Below are positions 27,703 to 40,542 of a stretch of 64,000 nucleotides of DNA, piece by piece. The number at the start of each line of letters is the position of its first letter. Positions within the stretch are counted from its first letter, which is position 1. Source of the stretch: Enoplosus armatus (Eukaryota > Chordata > Actinopteri > Centrarchiformes > Enoplosidae); NCBI RefSeq assembly GCF_043641665.1, contig NC_092188.1, positions 17,629,704-17,693,703 on the forward strand, in the 5' to 3' direction. The notes below the pieces were generated by a model, which worked only from the letters and a program-made list of their open reading frames with translations, was not told the origin of the DNA and made no database searches. The position numbers and the translations under genes are program-made.

Positions 27703-28095
27703 TCATTCTCCATTTTCGGCAGAAAGACAGGTATTACATGGCCTCATTGCAAGTTTAAGGAGACTGACATGGCATGTGGTGTTTTGGGTTTTTTTCTCCA
27801 GGTGTACATAATAAACAACATCCTTCATATGTCTTGTGACCATAAATGGCCCCTGAAACCTGGTGAGTAATTTGGAGCTGAAAAAAAGGGGGGCACAGAT
27901 ACTGTTGTGCTGCGCCTGGAGCAAATTCTCCTGTGCTACCTGACCTAGTGAATCGAATTCCGCTCGCATCTCCAAGATGTACTGGATTTCATTTTTATTG
28001 ACACTTGGGCAGGCCTCTGAGCTCTCTTTGAGGAGATCGAATACACCCCTAGGTTTATGTCCATACAGCAGGGTCAAAGGGAGAAAATCCTGTGG
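27703..28095 (-). pseudogene. Ty3/gypsy-type retrotransposon pol fragment, integrase C-terminal part, broken
   Basis: The minus-strand frame starts LLYGHKPRGVFDLLKES, then has NEIQYILEMRAEFDSLGQ, QENLLQAQ and SSKLLTRFQGPFMVTR, ending in a degraded tail. These are the conserved words of the integrase C-terminal region in fish Ty3/gypsy elements. A one-base frame change separates the expected preceding motif (near 28085-28095) from the main frame. The catalytic integrase core, reverse transcriptase, gag and LTRs are not found. Just upstream on its strand the sequence passes into a LINE tail of opposite orientation. It is a dead, truncated copy. Confidence 0.8.
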
Positions 28096-28129
28096 AAGCT
28101 TGGAGGCAAATTCTGTGGAGGCTTGGAGG

Positions 28130-28193
28130 CAAATTCCTTGTAATGTATGTTACTTGGCAATAAACAGTTTCTGATTCTGATTCTGATTCTGAG
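28130..28193 (+). mobile_element. LINE 3' tail with GATTCT repeats (copy 1)
   Basis: CAAATTCCTTGTAATGTATG, then TTACTTGGCAATAAACAG, then TTTCTGATTCTGATTCTGA. The AATAAA signal and hexamer tail mark the 3' end of a non-LTR retrotransposon. About 58 bp are identical to a second copy at 56033-56091. A short duplicated word (GCTTGGAGGCAAATTC, with one variation) lies directly upstream. Confidence 0.7.
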
Positions 28194-28195
28194 TA

Positions 28196-29961
28196 CTTCC
28201 TGCACACCAAGTGACAGATGGCCCTGTCTTTGACCCTGTTCTAACTATCAGCAAACACATTAACATGTAGAGCATTGTTATTTTGGTGGATGTGGATGGT
28301 GTTCCTCTGTCTTCAGGTGTCAGTATGCTTCAACCAAAGTGTTTGTGCAAACAACGTCTGAAACCTCCTCCCCCAACACCTTTCCAGTGTCCGATAATGT
28401 GACAATTGGTTTGTTTCAACCATAACACCATCTTTATACCACACCCAAGTATCAAACAGACAAAGACACACTGCCAGGTGTCATCACAGGACAATTTAAG
28501 AGGACCAAGGTCCATGCCACAAGCCTTAATGAGACAACACAAGCTAACCAGCTAATCACAGAGCAGAGGATGCTATGAGGTTGAGATAATGGGTAAGTCT
28601 GGTCAAGCATGGAAGAGGAGCATGAGCAGGGGAGACAGCACCAGGAACAGGGTGCAGGCTTTCAGTCAGTGTTAAGTATGTCCAAGTGTACTCCCAGGGT
28701 TGTGGGTGTCCACCTGCTGATGGGTAAATGAACATATGGATCTCCTCTTGTGCTATGACTGCAACAAGGGTCGAGGCTGGTGGCACTGGTCCCAATCAAC
28801 TGACTTTCTAGAGGCAGACACAGAGCTTCTCCAGCACAAAATGCTGGAAATCTGCAGCTACAATCACCATCTGCCTGGGTCAAAGAGGGAATAGGAAGCC
28901 AGCATCCTTACAGGGGGTCCCTTGAAACCAGCAGCCATCCAGGACTGGCTGCTCCAGACCAAGAGGATGCCAGGAAACTGTGCTGTGAGCTATGCTTCTC
29001 TGGTGACGGAGAAAGGAATCAATGCACCCCTTCTCTTTTCTGCTATCTACACGCTGCAGCCAACACTTCAAGGACTTCCAAAAGTGTCTGAGGATCATCC
29101 TCCAGAGTCATCCTCTTCAACACGGAGAGAATCAGAGGTTGGTCGAGATGTCTTATTTGGGAGAAAGGCAGTGAATGGCTGTGTACTCCTCACGAGCACA
29201 GCCAGAACTTGTGCCATTACACATAGTTGTTAATGTTAGGCTAACTTGGCTATCCCTCAGACTTCAGCAGAGGGTTTCATTATTCTAGTTAGTCTAAATG
29301 TTATTCCACTGTGTGTAAATACAGATTTTTTCTTTTGCTTTAGGTTTCTTCTGGATTTATTTGGCACGTTTTCTTGTTTTATAATCATTATTTGTCTCGA
29401 AACAGAAGACATTCACAAAACCATTCTAACACATTCAAACACATTCAACACATTCAAATGCATAGCCCCAAAGAAGGCCATTTTGTCGAAAAACATTAGC
29501 TTCTGTTTTTGTGTGGTGACTGTGAATAAATATTTGTAAATTATTGAGTTTAACTTCTGCCTGAGCTTGTGCCCCGTCTTTGTTGATGTCAAGTTGGTAG
29601 TTCAAATTCTTTGGGGCATGCGTGCCCCTACCTTGTGCATGAACATTGCTGCCTGTTTGTTTTGGCTGCAAGGTGTTTTTTGAATAATTAATTATTTTTG
29701 TGGGGGGAAAAAAATCAAAACAAACTAACACAAATCCATATTCAAGGAGCATTGAGTGAACAGTCAGAAGTGGTTTGTGTGAACTTTGCTGAACTCCCTC
29801 CTATTGTGTATTCAGCAGCTCAACGGAAGACCACATTGGAAATCTCCTGTGTCTCAGTTAAACGCTTTATCTCATCCCTTGCCTAGCAACCAGTTATAAA
29901 AACACACACACCCAAACAGCCTTGCAAGCATAAACACACAAATCAGGCATGCACCTGCAGT

Positions 29962-29994
<33 letters not shown>

Positions 29995-32900
29995 CATCCA
30001 TGCATTCGTACTGCAGACAAGCACAAATACATCCAAACTCACCCAGATGTGTAGGTGCAGGCATACTAAAACAAACACGCACATAAACACACATGGGCAT
30101 TTCCCCACCCCCTTGTATTTAATTAAGCTCCCAGGCTTGGACTTTTATTTGATCAAATGTTGCTGATTTAATTGAATTAGCCAAGCCAGTTAGATGTAAG
30201 GGTGCCTGCTCCAATGGTAGAGTGTATAGCAGTTTGAAAAGGATGGATGAGCCCCGCTAATGTAGCGAGTAAGGTCAGCAGCATAGTCCAAGCTAAATCA
30301 AATTTGATGTGTTCGCGCAGGTGAAACCGTATCGCTGTGCTCTAAACGATACGTTGTATTTGCCAGGCTGACCAGCCTGAACTTGTTGAAATTTTCCCAA
30401 AGCCTCCTCAACTGCCTCCAATGCATTATCCATGAGTGCTTTGTGCCACTCTTTCCTTGTTTAGACTGAAGACACAATGGGCACAGTGAGGAAGGGTAGG
30501 CTGCTGCTTCTTATTTTCATGTGCTTTGAGGATCGGCAAATCTCTTGGGCCCCTCTTGTCTTGTGTCCCTGAGAAAGTGAAAAATTGTGGCACGGTAACC
30601 AATTTGCACCTGAGACCCGGATTTTCCTCCCATGCCAAATAACAGTAGTCCCTAAATCTGCACATTGTTATGCAAAAGAAGGCTCCTGGCCCAACTGACT
30701 ACATACTCCCTCACAATTATTAATTACAACAAGCATTCTAAAGCAAATACAAATTTAATGAGCCAAAGTGATGTTTTCCACCACTTCCTTTTTACTGTTT
30801 TTTCAGCTAATAAAAAAACATTTGAGTAGTTCATAAACTCCTTGGTTAAACCTATCTCATTTATTCACTGCGCTTGTTGTTACCCAAATGTTCAATTAAG
30901 ATTCATGAGATTATTCCCACATTACACTATAACCTATGAAGAACAATGTTTACAACATACCTGAGCTTATGTCGAGCTGAAGTATCTATTATAAACAAAT
31001 AGTATTAAAAACAACAACAAAGACTTTAATTTCCTCCTTAATGGAGGATTTCACTAAAAAAACATCACCAGACAAATTCATGAAACACAATTATCCGAAT
31101 GCGCATCATATGAGGAGCAAGACTTAACCGCAGCCCATCATTTTATCGCAGAAATAAAAGTCCATGCTGTATAAACATACGCAGCCAACCTTCGAAAGAC
31201 AAAACAAGTGGAACAGGAGAGAGTTCCAACAGTTAAATAGCTGCAGCAATCATGGAAGATTGTTAAAATGATCTATTTGCCGAAGATGCTAAGGAGGAGG
31301 TGAGGTGCTTGGCGCCTTTCTATGTCCTTTTTCACCCCTTACATCTTACCTCCTTGCTCTTGCTCCTCAAACTGGTGTAACTGGTCATTGGAAGAACAAA
31401 CTTTGAGTGAGTATACTGGCATGTGCTTGCAGCAATGTACTGCATAGCAGTTTGACATGTATAACCAAGCCAAATTCAGTTTTCTTACTGTTAGCATTAA
31501 CAGACATAAACAGACAAAGAATCCCTGGCAATGTCCATGCTACATTATTTTCATGAAGTCTGCCTCACAAACGTCTTGAGATAACAGCAAAAACAACGTT
31601 CTTTGGCCAATTATTTCTTTGTGCGACTACCCATATGGCCGAATGAAAATACTAAGACCCTCAAACTTTTGGTTAACGCACATTTATAGTATACTGCACT
31701 TCTGTGCTACACGTTTTCTGTTTTATAGAACTTAATCCTATTCGTCTCTGAGAAACATTGGAAATCTACCTCAAAGACATTTCGAGTTCTCCGTAGACAG
31801 CCATGGGACTCTTTAACAGCCATATAAGACACGGTCTGATCCAGCGCCACATTACACACTGCACCTGCCACTAAGAAGCACGTGTGTGTGTGTGTGCTTG
31901 TGTTGGATAGGTCTTTGCACGCAAATGCACGTGTATTTATGTGCACAAGCATTTTTGGTACTCATACAGGTATACTGTATGTTTGCATGTATGCATGTAT
32001 TTGCTTTGTTAATTGTAAAAACCTATTGACAAACAACTAACTTTCCACTTTGTGCTGGCTCCATTGATATAGCCAAGTGTCTCACAAAGACATGTAGAAA
32101 GTCGTATTCCATTTATTTTAAAAAAGCCACTGCCACCAAAACATTGCAGACAAAAATCTAAAAATGACTAAAATCTGCCTCCAGTATGTCTTTTTTGAAA
32201 TAACATTTCCACACATTTCTGTGTTTTCACTCCTTTGTTTTGTTGACCGTGTGTGCACCGTCCAGTTTTGCCAAGTTCTAGCCAGCGTTACTGGCAAAAA
32301 GAGAAATGTGTCCCAGCAAATGGGATAATGTACAGCATAACGATCAATTGGCTCCAAATACTGTTTGTCTAAGCCCCTCATAAAAAAAACTGTGTTGTTC
32401 ACACACCATAAATCCACTGGTGCACAGTCTGTGGCTATGTGGGAGAGTTAACGAGAAGAGACAGTGTGTGTGTGTGTGTGTGTATTGTGTATTTGTGTGT
32501 GTGTAAAGGCACCAGGGGGACTTTTATGATGGTCACGGCAGCCACCATGACGGAAACCCCACAGTTGGCTCGGTTGCATCAGCCCTAATTCTGGAATAAG
32601 GATCATAAAAATGACACTGCTGTCATAATTTCATGTTATGCACCAGACGACTAGCAATGTAGCGCATGGAACATATGAGCGTGGTTCGTCTGGAAAGTGT
32701 GGGTCAGTGATGGCCTCGCTCTGGCTCATTTGTGCTTAGTCAACTGAGGACATGTATTTGTCACCAAAGGGAGCCAACACCAAACATGTATCACATGAGT
32801 CTCTGGGCTAGTGGAGTATACGCACACTAGTTAGGTCAGTGATTTACCGTCTTTCGTTTATTTCAGTGTCTTAATAAAAAGAACGTTGTAATAATTGGAA

Positions 32901-35450
32901 GAGTTGCACTGCAATATTTATCATGCTTTACTAAAGTGATTCTGAGACAGTACTTCAGCTATTCAAATAAATTGGCAATTTATACTTCATCATACAATTA
33001 ATATATTGATTACAGACTAATATGAGCTGCCCATCGCCTGTTCTTTTTGAACGCACATTGCACAGTAATTTTACTCTGTGTGGATCAGTGGTGGCCTGTG
33101 CAGGAGGTAAATATACAGTGTTTATTTGCTAAAGAACCCAGTTCACTCTTCTGTAATGATGCGCCACTCTGGAGGTGTATGACACATCACTACAGCTTTA
33201 AAAAACAGCACATTTAAAAGTTTTTAATACCCTGATAAATCTCTCTGACAAGCTTTAAATGGAGTTTCGCCCACATGTCAGCTGACATTTATACAGCTAT
33301 GTAACTGCAGCAAAATCATTTAATAAATGGAGGGGGGCATCCCAGCAGACTTGAATGCCTCCTCGGGGTTCTAGAGACTGAGTAGTGCTTCAGGATGAGC
33401 TTAGTCTGCAATTTATCTAGTCAGGACTTCAACTAATGCAGTCTCCAAATGTGGCAGCCCTTTCGTCTCACTTACAATCCTGGCTTCCATTTTCGCAGTG
33501 GTATATTTGTGTTGATCTGAAAGTATTTGGCATAGTTTGGGAATGCAATTGGCACAAGGGTGGAAGTCAAAGAACTTATAAAAAGGTTGAGTGAATCCCA
33601 AGACATGGTATAAAGCTTTATGTACCACATGCTGAAGACCCACTATAGTTTAGGATCCTACAGAGTCACACTATTTTGGATGGAATTGAGAACATGTTTG
33701 GATCTCTATTATTGGACTATTAACTGTCATTTGATTTGATATTATATATATGATAATATTATTATATTATTATTATTATATTTATGATTCGAATTACTTG
33801 GTGTTGCGTGGGAAGCCTAAACGTACCCTAACTTGATTCTAATGTGACATTTTGATTCGATTCCAATGATTGATCATCAGTGACGATCATGATAATCATC
33901 ATCAATCTGTGTTTCATCTGAAATCCTCTGGCTGAAATATAGTTAAATGTATTGATATATTAGCATAACATACTAGCAAATAACAGTTTTAGTTGAACAA
34001 TTTCATCACTGCATTAAAAAAAACCAAATCAAATCCTAGTGACTATAATGTTATGCAAAGTCTTATGTTCAAACTATATATTCCATCATTGTCACAATCA
34101 CCAACGTCAAAGTAAAAAAATAACACCATATTTAAAGCACTGCTTAAGCTGAAGGAGACAACAGTTTTCTGGGGTGTGCGGCTCCGCTTTGTAATTAGGC
34201 CTGTCTAGATCTTGAAGTGTCTTTAGTTGATGTTTAAATGAGGGAAAGTCTGTAATTTCACTTAATTAGAGACAAAGCAAACATTAAGAGGATCATTTGT
34301 CTCTCAGTCTCATCTTCAAGATTATGTACCAACTCATCTTTATTATTTTTTCTTTGTCTTTTAATTGTTAATCATGTCTGCTGGCATGAGTGAACGTGGA
34401 GAAAGCTTTGGTGTTCATTCTACTTGACATAGCTTGACACTACGTTCTTTCTCCTCTTAACTTTCTGTCCTCTTCAGGTTTTTCGGCAGGGGCCCGATAA
34501 TGACTCTGATCTGGTGTCTGTGTTTTCACTAGCTGACTGGTGCTTACAGAATGTAACTACGACTACAACAAACACGGCCAAATTATCGCTGTAATTAAGT
34601 TCTTGAACAGCAAAGGGAGGGAGTGGGAGAGGAGGGCGGTGGATGATTTGGCCACAAATCTTGTCTGCTCTGCTGGAGGAAAGTTGGAGAGTATGTGTTT
34701 GTGTGTATTCCAAGTAAGAATGAACAGTGCAGTCCAGTGTCTTCTTCTAATTCCTCCTCCTCCTCCTTGTCCTCATTTTTCTTCTGCTATCATTTTTGCA
34801 TTTCTACCCCATCGTCTGTCTCTCCTTTTATATGGCCTGTTATTTTACCATTCTCCTATATGTTTTCCTTCTCTTCCTTTGTCCTCCCAAGCTCACATTT
34901 TCTCCCTCTTTCCTACTTGCTGCATTACTGTTGCTCCATGCACTCTTTTACCTCTCTCCCATGTGTGTCATTCCCTCTCCTCTGTTACCATCCAACAACT
35001 CTGTCCAGATTTCAATGAGGCACTGGGTTCCAAAATACAGTATTTACCAGGACAAACAGAAAATCAATACCGACCCAATGCAAACACAGCACACAGGCAG
35101 TTCAGCAGATCTGCCAATGACGCTGGCTCATGCTCTGCAACTGAGTTCAGTGATTACGGAGCTGAAACGAGAAAATATAAAGTAATATTTTGGTTGTATC
35201 AAATTCATCAGAAATGCTCCGCAATTCTGTACTCGACAACACTCAATATGTTTCTTTTACTACAAGGCAACATTACAAACTCAATACTTTACATTTGTTT
35301 GATCCGTTAGAGTGCCTAATGTGAATATACTCATGACCACTGACATTAAAGAATGGTATCTTTGGTAATTTAGTGGCTGCTAAAGTGTGTCTGTCTGTTT
35401 ACAATACCTTACCTATTCTGGTAGTACAACTGTAATCCAGGACAGGTCCC
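28196..35450. other. intergenic, no gene seen
   Basis: No exon could be supported on either strand. It contains short CA/TG tracts (29953-29988, 32463-32484) and an ATT-rich patch near 33720-33790. Two AT-rich, repeat-free stretches (about 30115-30200 and 34165-34380) contain homeodomain-like TAATTA/TTAATTAA words. A 256-codon plus-strand open frame (34540-35310, GTG start) has no recognisable domain. Confidence 0.55.
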
Positions 35451-35464
35451 ATAGGAAGTAAGAT

Positions 35465-35872
35465 TTGCCAAATTAGCCATAGTTTGACATTGTGGGAAAT
35501 ATGTTCAATGGCTTTCTTGCTGAGAGGTTGATGAGAGGATTCACATATTTGCATGTCTGTACGCGAAATATGTAGCTGGAGCCATCAGCTGTTTAGGTTA
35601 CCTTAGCACTTTTTACACATTAGAAAAAACAACATATAACATGTTAATTAGTGAGCTTTAGAGGAGCTGGTCGGCAGATTTTGTTACCTTTGGACAGAGC
35701 CAGGCTAGCTGTTTCCCCAATTCCAGTCTTTATGCCAAGCTAAGATACCCAGCTGCTGGTTCCAGCTGCATATTGACCGTACAGACATTAGAGTGGTATC
35801 GACCTTCTCGTCTAACTCTCAGCAAGAAAGTGAATAACCGTATTTCCCCAAAAGTCGAACTATTCCTTTTCT
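35465..35872. mobile_element. common teleost non-autonomous dispersed repeat
   Basis: It includes the words TTTGGACAGAGCCAGGCTAG, CTGTTTCCCC, TTATGCCAAGCTAAG, and an end reading GTGAATAACCGTATTTCCCC then AAAGTCGAACTATTCCTTT. I recognise this word order from a very abundant teleost element. It has no coding capacity and its exact family name is not certain. Confidence 0.65.
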
Positions 35873-37045
35873 TTTTTATTCTGTACTGATAACTGATTTT
35901 TATATTTTCGACCAAAAATGCTGTTGATTGAACCACTTGCCTGTCTCCCAACACTCATTATGACTTAACAAAATACTTTGGTACGCCAAAAGTATTCTCC
36001 ATCCTACATGTATTTCTCTGTAAAATAGAGAAAACTGGCAGACAAAGCCAGAGCAAGATGACAGAGTGGAAGGACAATAGAAAATAGACACTATTTGTTG
36101 GAGCATTAAATCCAGTTTTCTACTGTGTAGAGAGTGAAGTCCAGGCCTGAGGATTCACAAAATACTTTGGACATGAGAGGGAGAAGAGTAAGAGAAAGAT
36201 ACAGACATACCTTGGAAATGACTAGCCTTTGAGTAATAAGATAGAAAGGTTATGTACTGTATACAGGTGTCCACCCTCAGACAATCATGTCTAACATCTA
36301 ACATTAAACTTCATTACAAGCCTCAATTTGAATGCTCACTCTGGCCTGACTGGAAGTCTTTTCAAAGATGACCACTTCAATGGAACCTACAGGGTATTAA
36401 ACCCACAAACTTTAACAACAACATGCTTAGACAATCCAAACCGACAGTCTGTTTGCTCTCTTCTAACAGTCCTCTTTTTTCCCCCTTTTTTTGTAAAACT
36501 TAATTTAAGCCCCCTCGGTACCCTCTCTGTTCCTCTGAATGCAACAGTCAATACTTCGTTGATACTGCAGCTCAAGCATTGTGCAGCCAGAACATCCGTG
36601 GGGGCCCGTGGCGAATAAAATGTGCCTGTTTAGTGTTTCTCCAGCTGGGCTGATCTGAAGCGACAGAAATTCAACCAACAGCCAGAGTGTCTCTCAGGAG
36701 ACAAGAGGCTTCAGATGTCGGCAGCACCACCATTGCTGCAGCTGTTAAAATTATTTGGATGAGAATGGCACTAATCTACTACCCTTCATGGGGACTTCAC
36801 ACCGAATTGGGGACATAAAAGGAAATAACATGCGTTCCCCTTCTGACAGAGGGAGGAATGATGGAAGAGGACGACACAGAGAGGGGGGTGAAAAGGGTAA
36901 AAATTGAGGGAGGCGGACAAGGAAAGAGGGAAAGCATAATAGCATGATCTCGCCTGCCGTTCCCAAAAAGCCAATCTGAATTCCCCAATCACTGTATTGT
37001 TAGTGTTCCACCTGACGAGTGCACGCACATGCTGGCAAATACAGC

Positions 37046-37153
<108 letters not shown>

Positions 37154-40100
37154 CAACAGTAAGTACAAGATGCAGAAGTTTTCAAACACTCTCTCCTGGG
37201 AAACCACGTCGACTAAATCATTTTTTCTCATCACCTAAAACTGATTTTGCAGGCTCGTGTGCAGGCTGATGTAGCAGAATCTCCACTGTAACTAGGACAC
37301 AAAGCTGAAGCCTCAATTCTTGGTGCTCTGTAACCTCGACAATCACAGGGGTGTGCTTACACACACACATACAGTAGATCGTTTTTCATAATTATGCAGG
37401 AGATGCCTTATAAATCTTCCATATTATTCACCGTGACTCTTGACATTCTTTTGGGCTAAACAGTGTGGTTGTATAGCTGATTATAACAGCTGGCAGCCAT
37501 GGTTCATCGTTTCGTCAAGGTGCGGCATATTTCCTTGCAAATAAAACTCAAACCCAAAATGATTTGACAGCAAATCTTGCCACAAACATCAATAAATGCC
37601 AGACATCACATATTTATGAATAATGCTTCATCTCACTAAACTCTGGAGCTATATGGTGTATTATTGCAAAATGTCATCTTGCTTTTCAATAGCTCATCAG
37701 ACTGAATGGGGGAAGTGTGTCATCATGTATGCTTTCAATGGCTTTCTCCCAGCAGACTGCAGATCTCCCTCTCTCTCAGGCTGGCTGACATTTAGACCGG
37801 AGTGAAGACAGAAGGAAGAGAGGATGTCAAAGAAAGGATTCTCCCCTGAAAAGGGACAGAAAGAGTGTCCTCTACCCTCCACAGGCGTGACCCGGTCAAC
37901 CCCATCTGAAATCAAAATGGTTGAAACTGCTCTGTCATCCGCATAGGGGAAGGCAGCTCTAACCATAGGAAAAGCAATAGGTTTCAAAATGGCCTCTGTG
38001 GACTCCTTTCCTTGTGTTTGGCTGTTTTATGCAAATGGTAAAAACAATATTGCTATCTCCATTATCAAAGTATCCATTTGACTACTATTTCAAAACAGTC
38101 TATTGAAGAAAATGTTTAATAGACATCCTTTTTTCTTGCTTTCAATAATCTCAGGAAGACGCAGGAAGCTTTTCAAGGCTACGTTTAATTTGCCATGATT
38201 TTCTGTCCTTGTTGTTCTTGATCTTTTTCACAGACATGTAACTACTTCCAGTGTCAGTGTCACTTGACATTTTAGACTTGGTGAATTCAACACTCCAAAC
38301 TTAAAAACTGGCTGTACTTGAGTTCAGATCATAACCACTGCTTATCAAAATAAGTATGCTGACTCTCAATCCATATTACACACATAGGATTTCTCTTCAG
38401 CAAAAGGTGACGCTAAAAACACAACCTGGAGATAATACTTTGATTGACATACCTGCAATATGCATTAAATGGTTTGAAAACTGACAGACACAGAAAAATC
38501 CTGAGATTTGTTTTTTAAGTCTTTCAGATGTTTTTCAGAAAACCCACAATGGGTCAGAGTGAAAACAAGATACTTGCCTCCCACAGACACAAACAGGGAA
38601 AAGGCAGGAACAAATAAGCAAGAAAAAGACAGTCAGGCAGAAAGCTTAGAGGCCTGAACATTCACAAATGTAATCGCTATACAAGTGTATTTAGTATCAG
38701 TATTTATCAGATGGATAGAGTAAGAGAGGGACAGAATGAAAAAAGCAGGCTCATGGATGCAGGCAGGCCTTGAGGGAGAGACGACATAAACACCCAACTT
38801 GTACAACCAGAAGATAATTCATGTAAGCTCTCCGAAGGACAGTAAAACTGTAATGCTGGCCAGCAGGCTTAAGCCACAAACGTTACATAAAAATGCAAAT
38901 ACTGCAGTTCTTTTCTAGTTACAGAACGCCCACCCATCTCCCCTGATGACAATGTAAAAGTTTAGACTTAAGTAAGATAATATCTCAATTTTCACCACAC
39001 TCATCCAAAGACATCAAGTCTCCTTGTATTGACAAGGTGACATGTGTGTAGTGTACATGTGACAAGGCAGTAACGCTGGCAGAGCAGTGTACTGCAGTAA
39101 CAGGCTTTTGGCCTGCAGGGGCTTCCAAGGCTGTTGGGTCTTTCTTCCCATTGCCCTTTGTGCTTTCTTTCCTTCCATCCATCTTTCTGCCTCACTGCAT
39201 GCTGCCTCACCCCTTTCCTCTCGTCCATCTTCCTCTCACGCTTCACTCTTCACCCTCCTCTGCTTCACTCCCATCCTCCATCTCTCCGTGTCCTCCCTCC
39301 ATCCCTTTCTCCTCAGCCAACAGGCATCCAGCTTCTCATAACTCTTCATTAGAGCCTTCCCAGGGACCCGCGGCAGCGTCGTGTAACAGAGCAAAGTCCG
39401 ACTGCAACCAGAGAGAGAGAGAGAACTGAGCCCCCGAGACAATTAGCTCAGCCTGGAAAATAACATCATACTCCAGTCCACAGTCTCTGTGTGTGGGTGC
39501 CGGCAGGACGGCTGAAGCTGGCTTTGATTAGGGTCCCATATAGAGAACGCTCGAACATCGGAACGCCTGAGGCATTTAATGACATAGAATCAGCATAAGA
39601 ATATATGCCTATAATTCTGTGCATTCACAGTAGGAATTTTATGTTCACAACTGAAGTATCACCCCACTACACATGTACACGAATCCAAACAAAGCTGATG
39701 TGACACTCAAGGGTAATAACATAGTGAGTTTCTCTGGTTATCTTGTTAGAATTGACACATTTACACCATTACATTGATTTTACAATGACTAGAATTACCA
39801 CCCTGCGGTTGTATGCCTCCCCCAACCAGTCAAGTTGCAGCTCACATCCATGTCTGTCCAGACTCATATAATATATGAAGTGAATACTTGGGTACTTGAG
39901 TATAATTACAAAAAATGTGGTGCTTTGGTTTTCTCCTGGCATTTTCAGATATGAAGCCTCTCTATGAGCTGCAGTTGAAACTCACTCACTCACAGGATCA
40001 CGATTAGCTATGCGCGCTCCCATACGTTGTTTTCAGTCACGTGATTAAGATGAATTAGGCAGAGACAGAGTAAAAATGAGTGTACAGCAAAGGAATAAAG

Positions 40101-40439
40101 TGTTAAATTTTTAAATATGATTCTGCATTGGCGTGTGGTAAAACTTTGGTAATACAACATGTCTTTTTGGATGGATAAATGTGGCATTTAGACAGCTCTG
40201 AGATGCCTATTCAGGTGAATAACTGGAAGTACAAATGATGTTTTTCTAAAACACAAAGATAGGAACACAGAGTTGAAAGCATTGAGACTGACAGCCAGTT
40301 CTCCTTTTTATATTGCTTCACATTAGTGTGATATGTCATACAGGTATGACATATGGGAGCACGTCTGTGACCCAACAACAAGGCTCTGACCAAAGAGACA
40401 CAAGCAGAGAGATAATTCTCTGTCACTTTGACAAGCCCC

Positions 40440-40507
<68 letters not shown>

Positions 40508-40542
40508 GAGAGAGACAGAGAGACAGAGAGAGACAGAGAGAG
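40440..40542. repeat. compound (TG)n(GA)n microsatellite
   Basis: A TG tract of about 17 bp runs straight into about 85 bp of GA with several GACAGA interruptions. Confidence 0.95.

Noticed and set aside
34540..35310. 256-codon plus-strand open frame, the longest in the desert
   Set aside because: It starts at GTG, is Ser/Leu/Pro-rich through a pyrimidine stretch, overlaps other open frames on the same strand and shows no recognisable domain. A chance frame is more likely.
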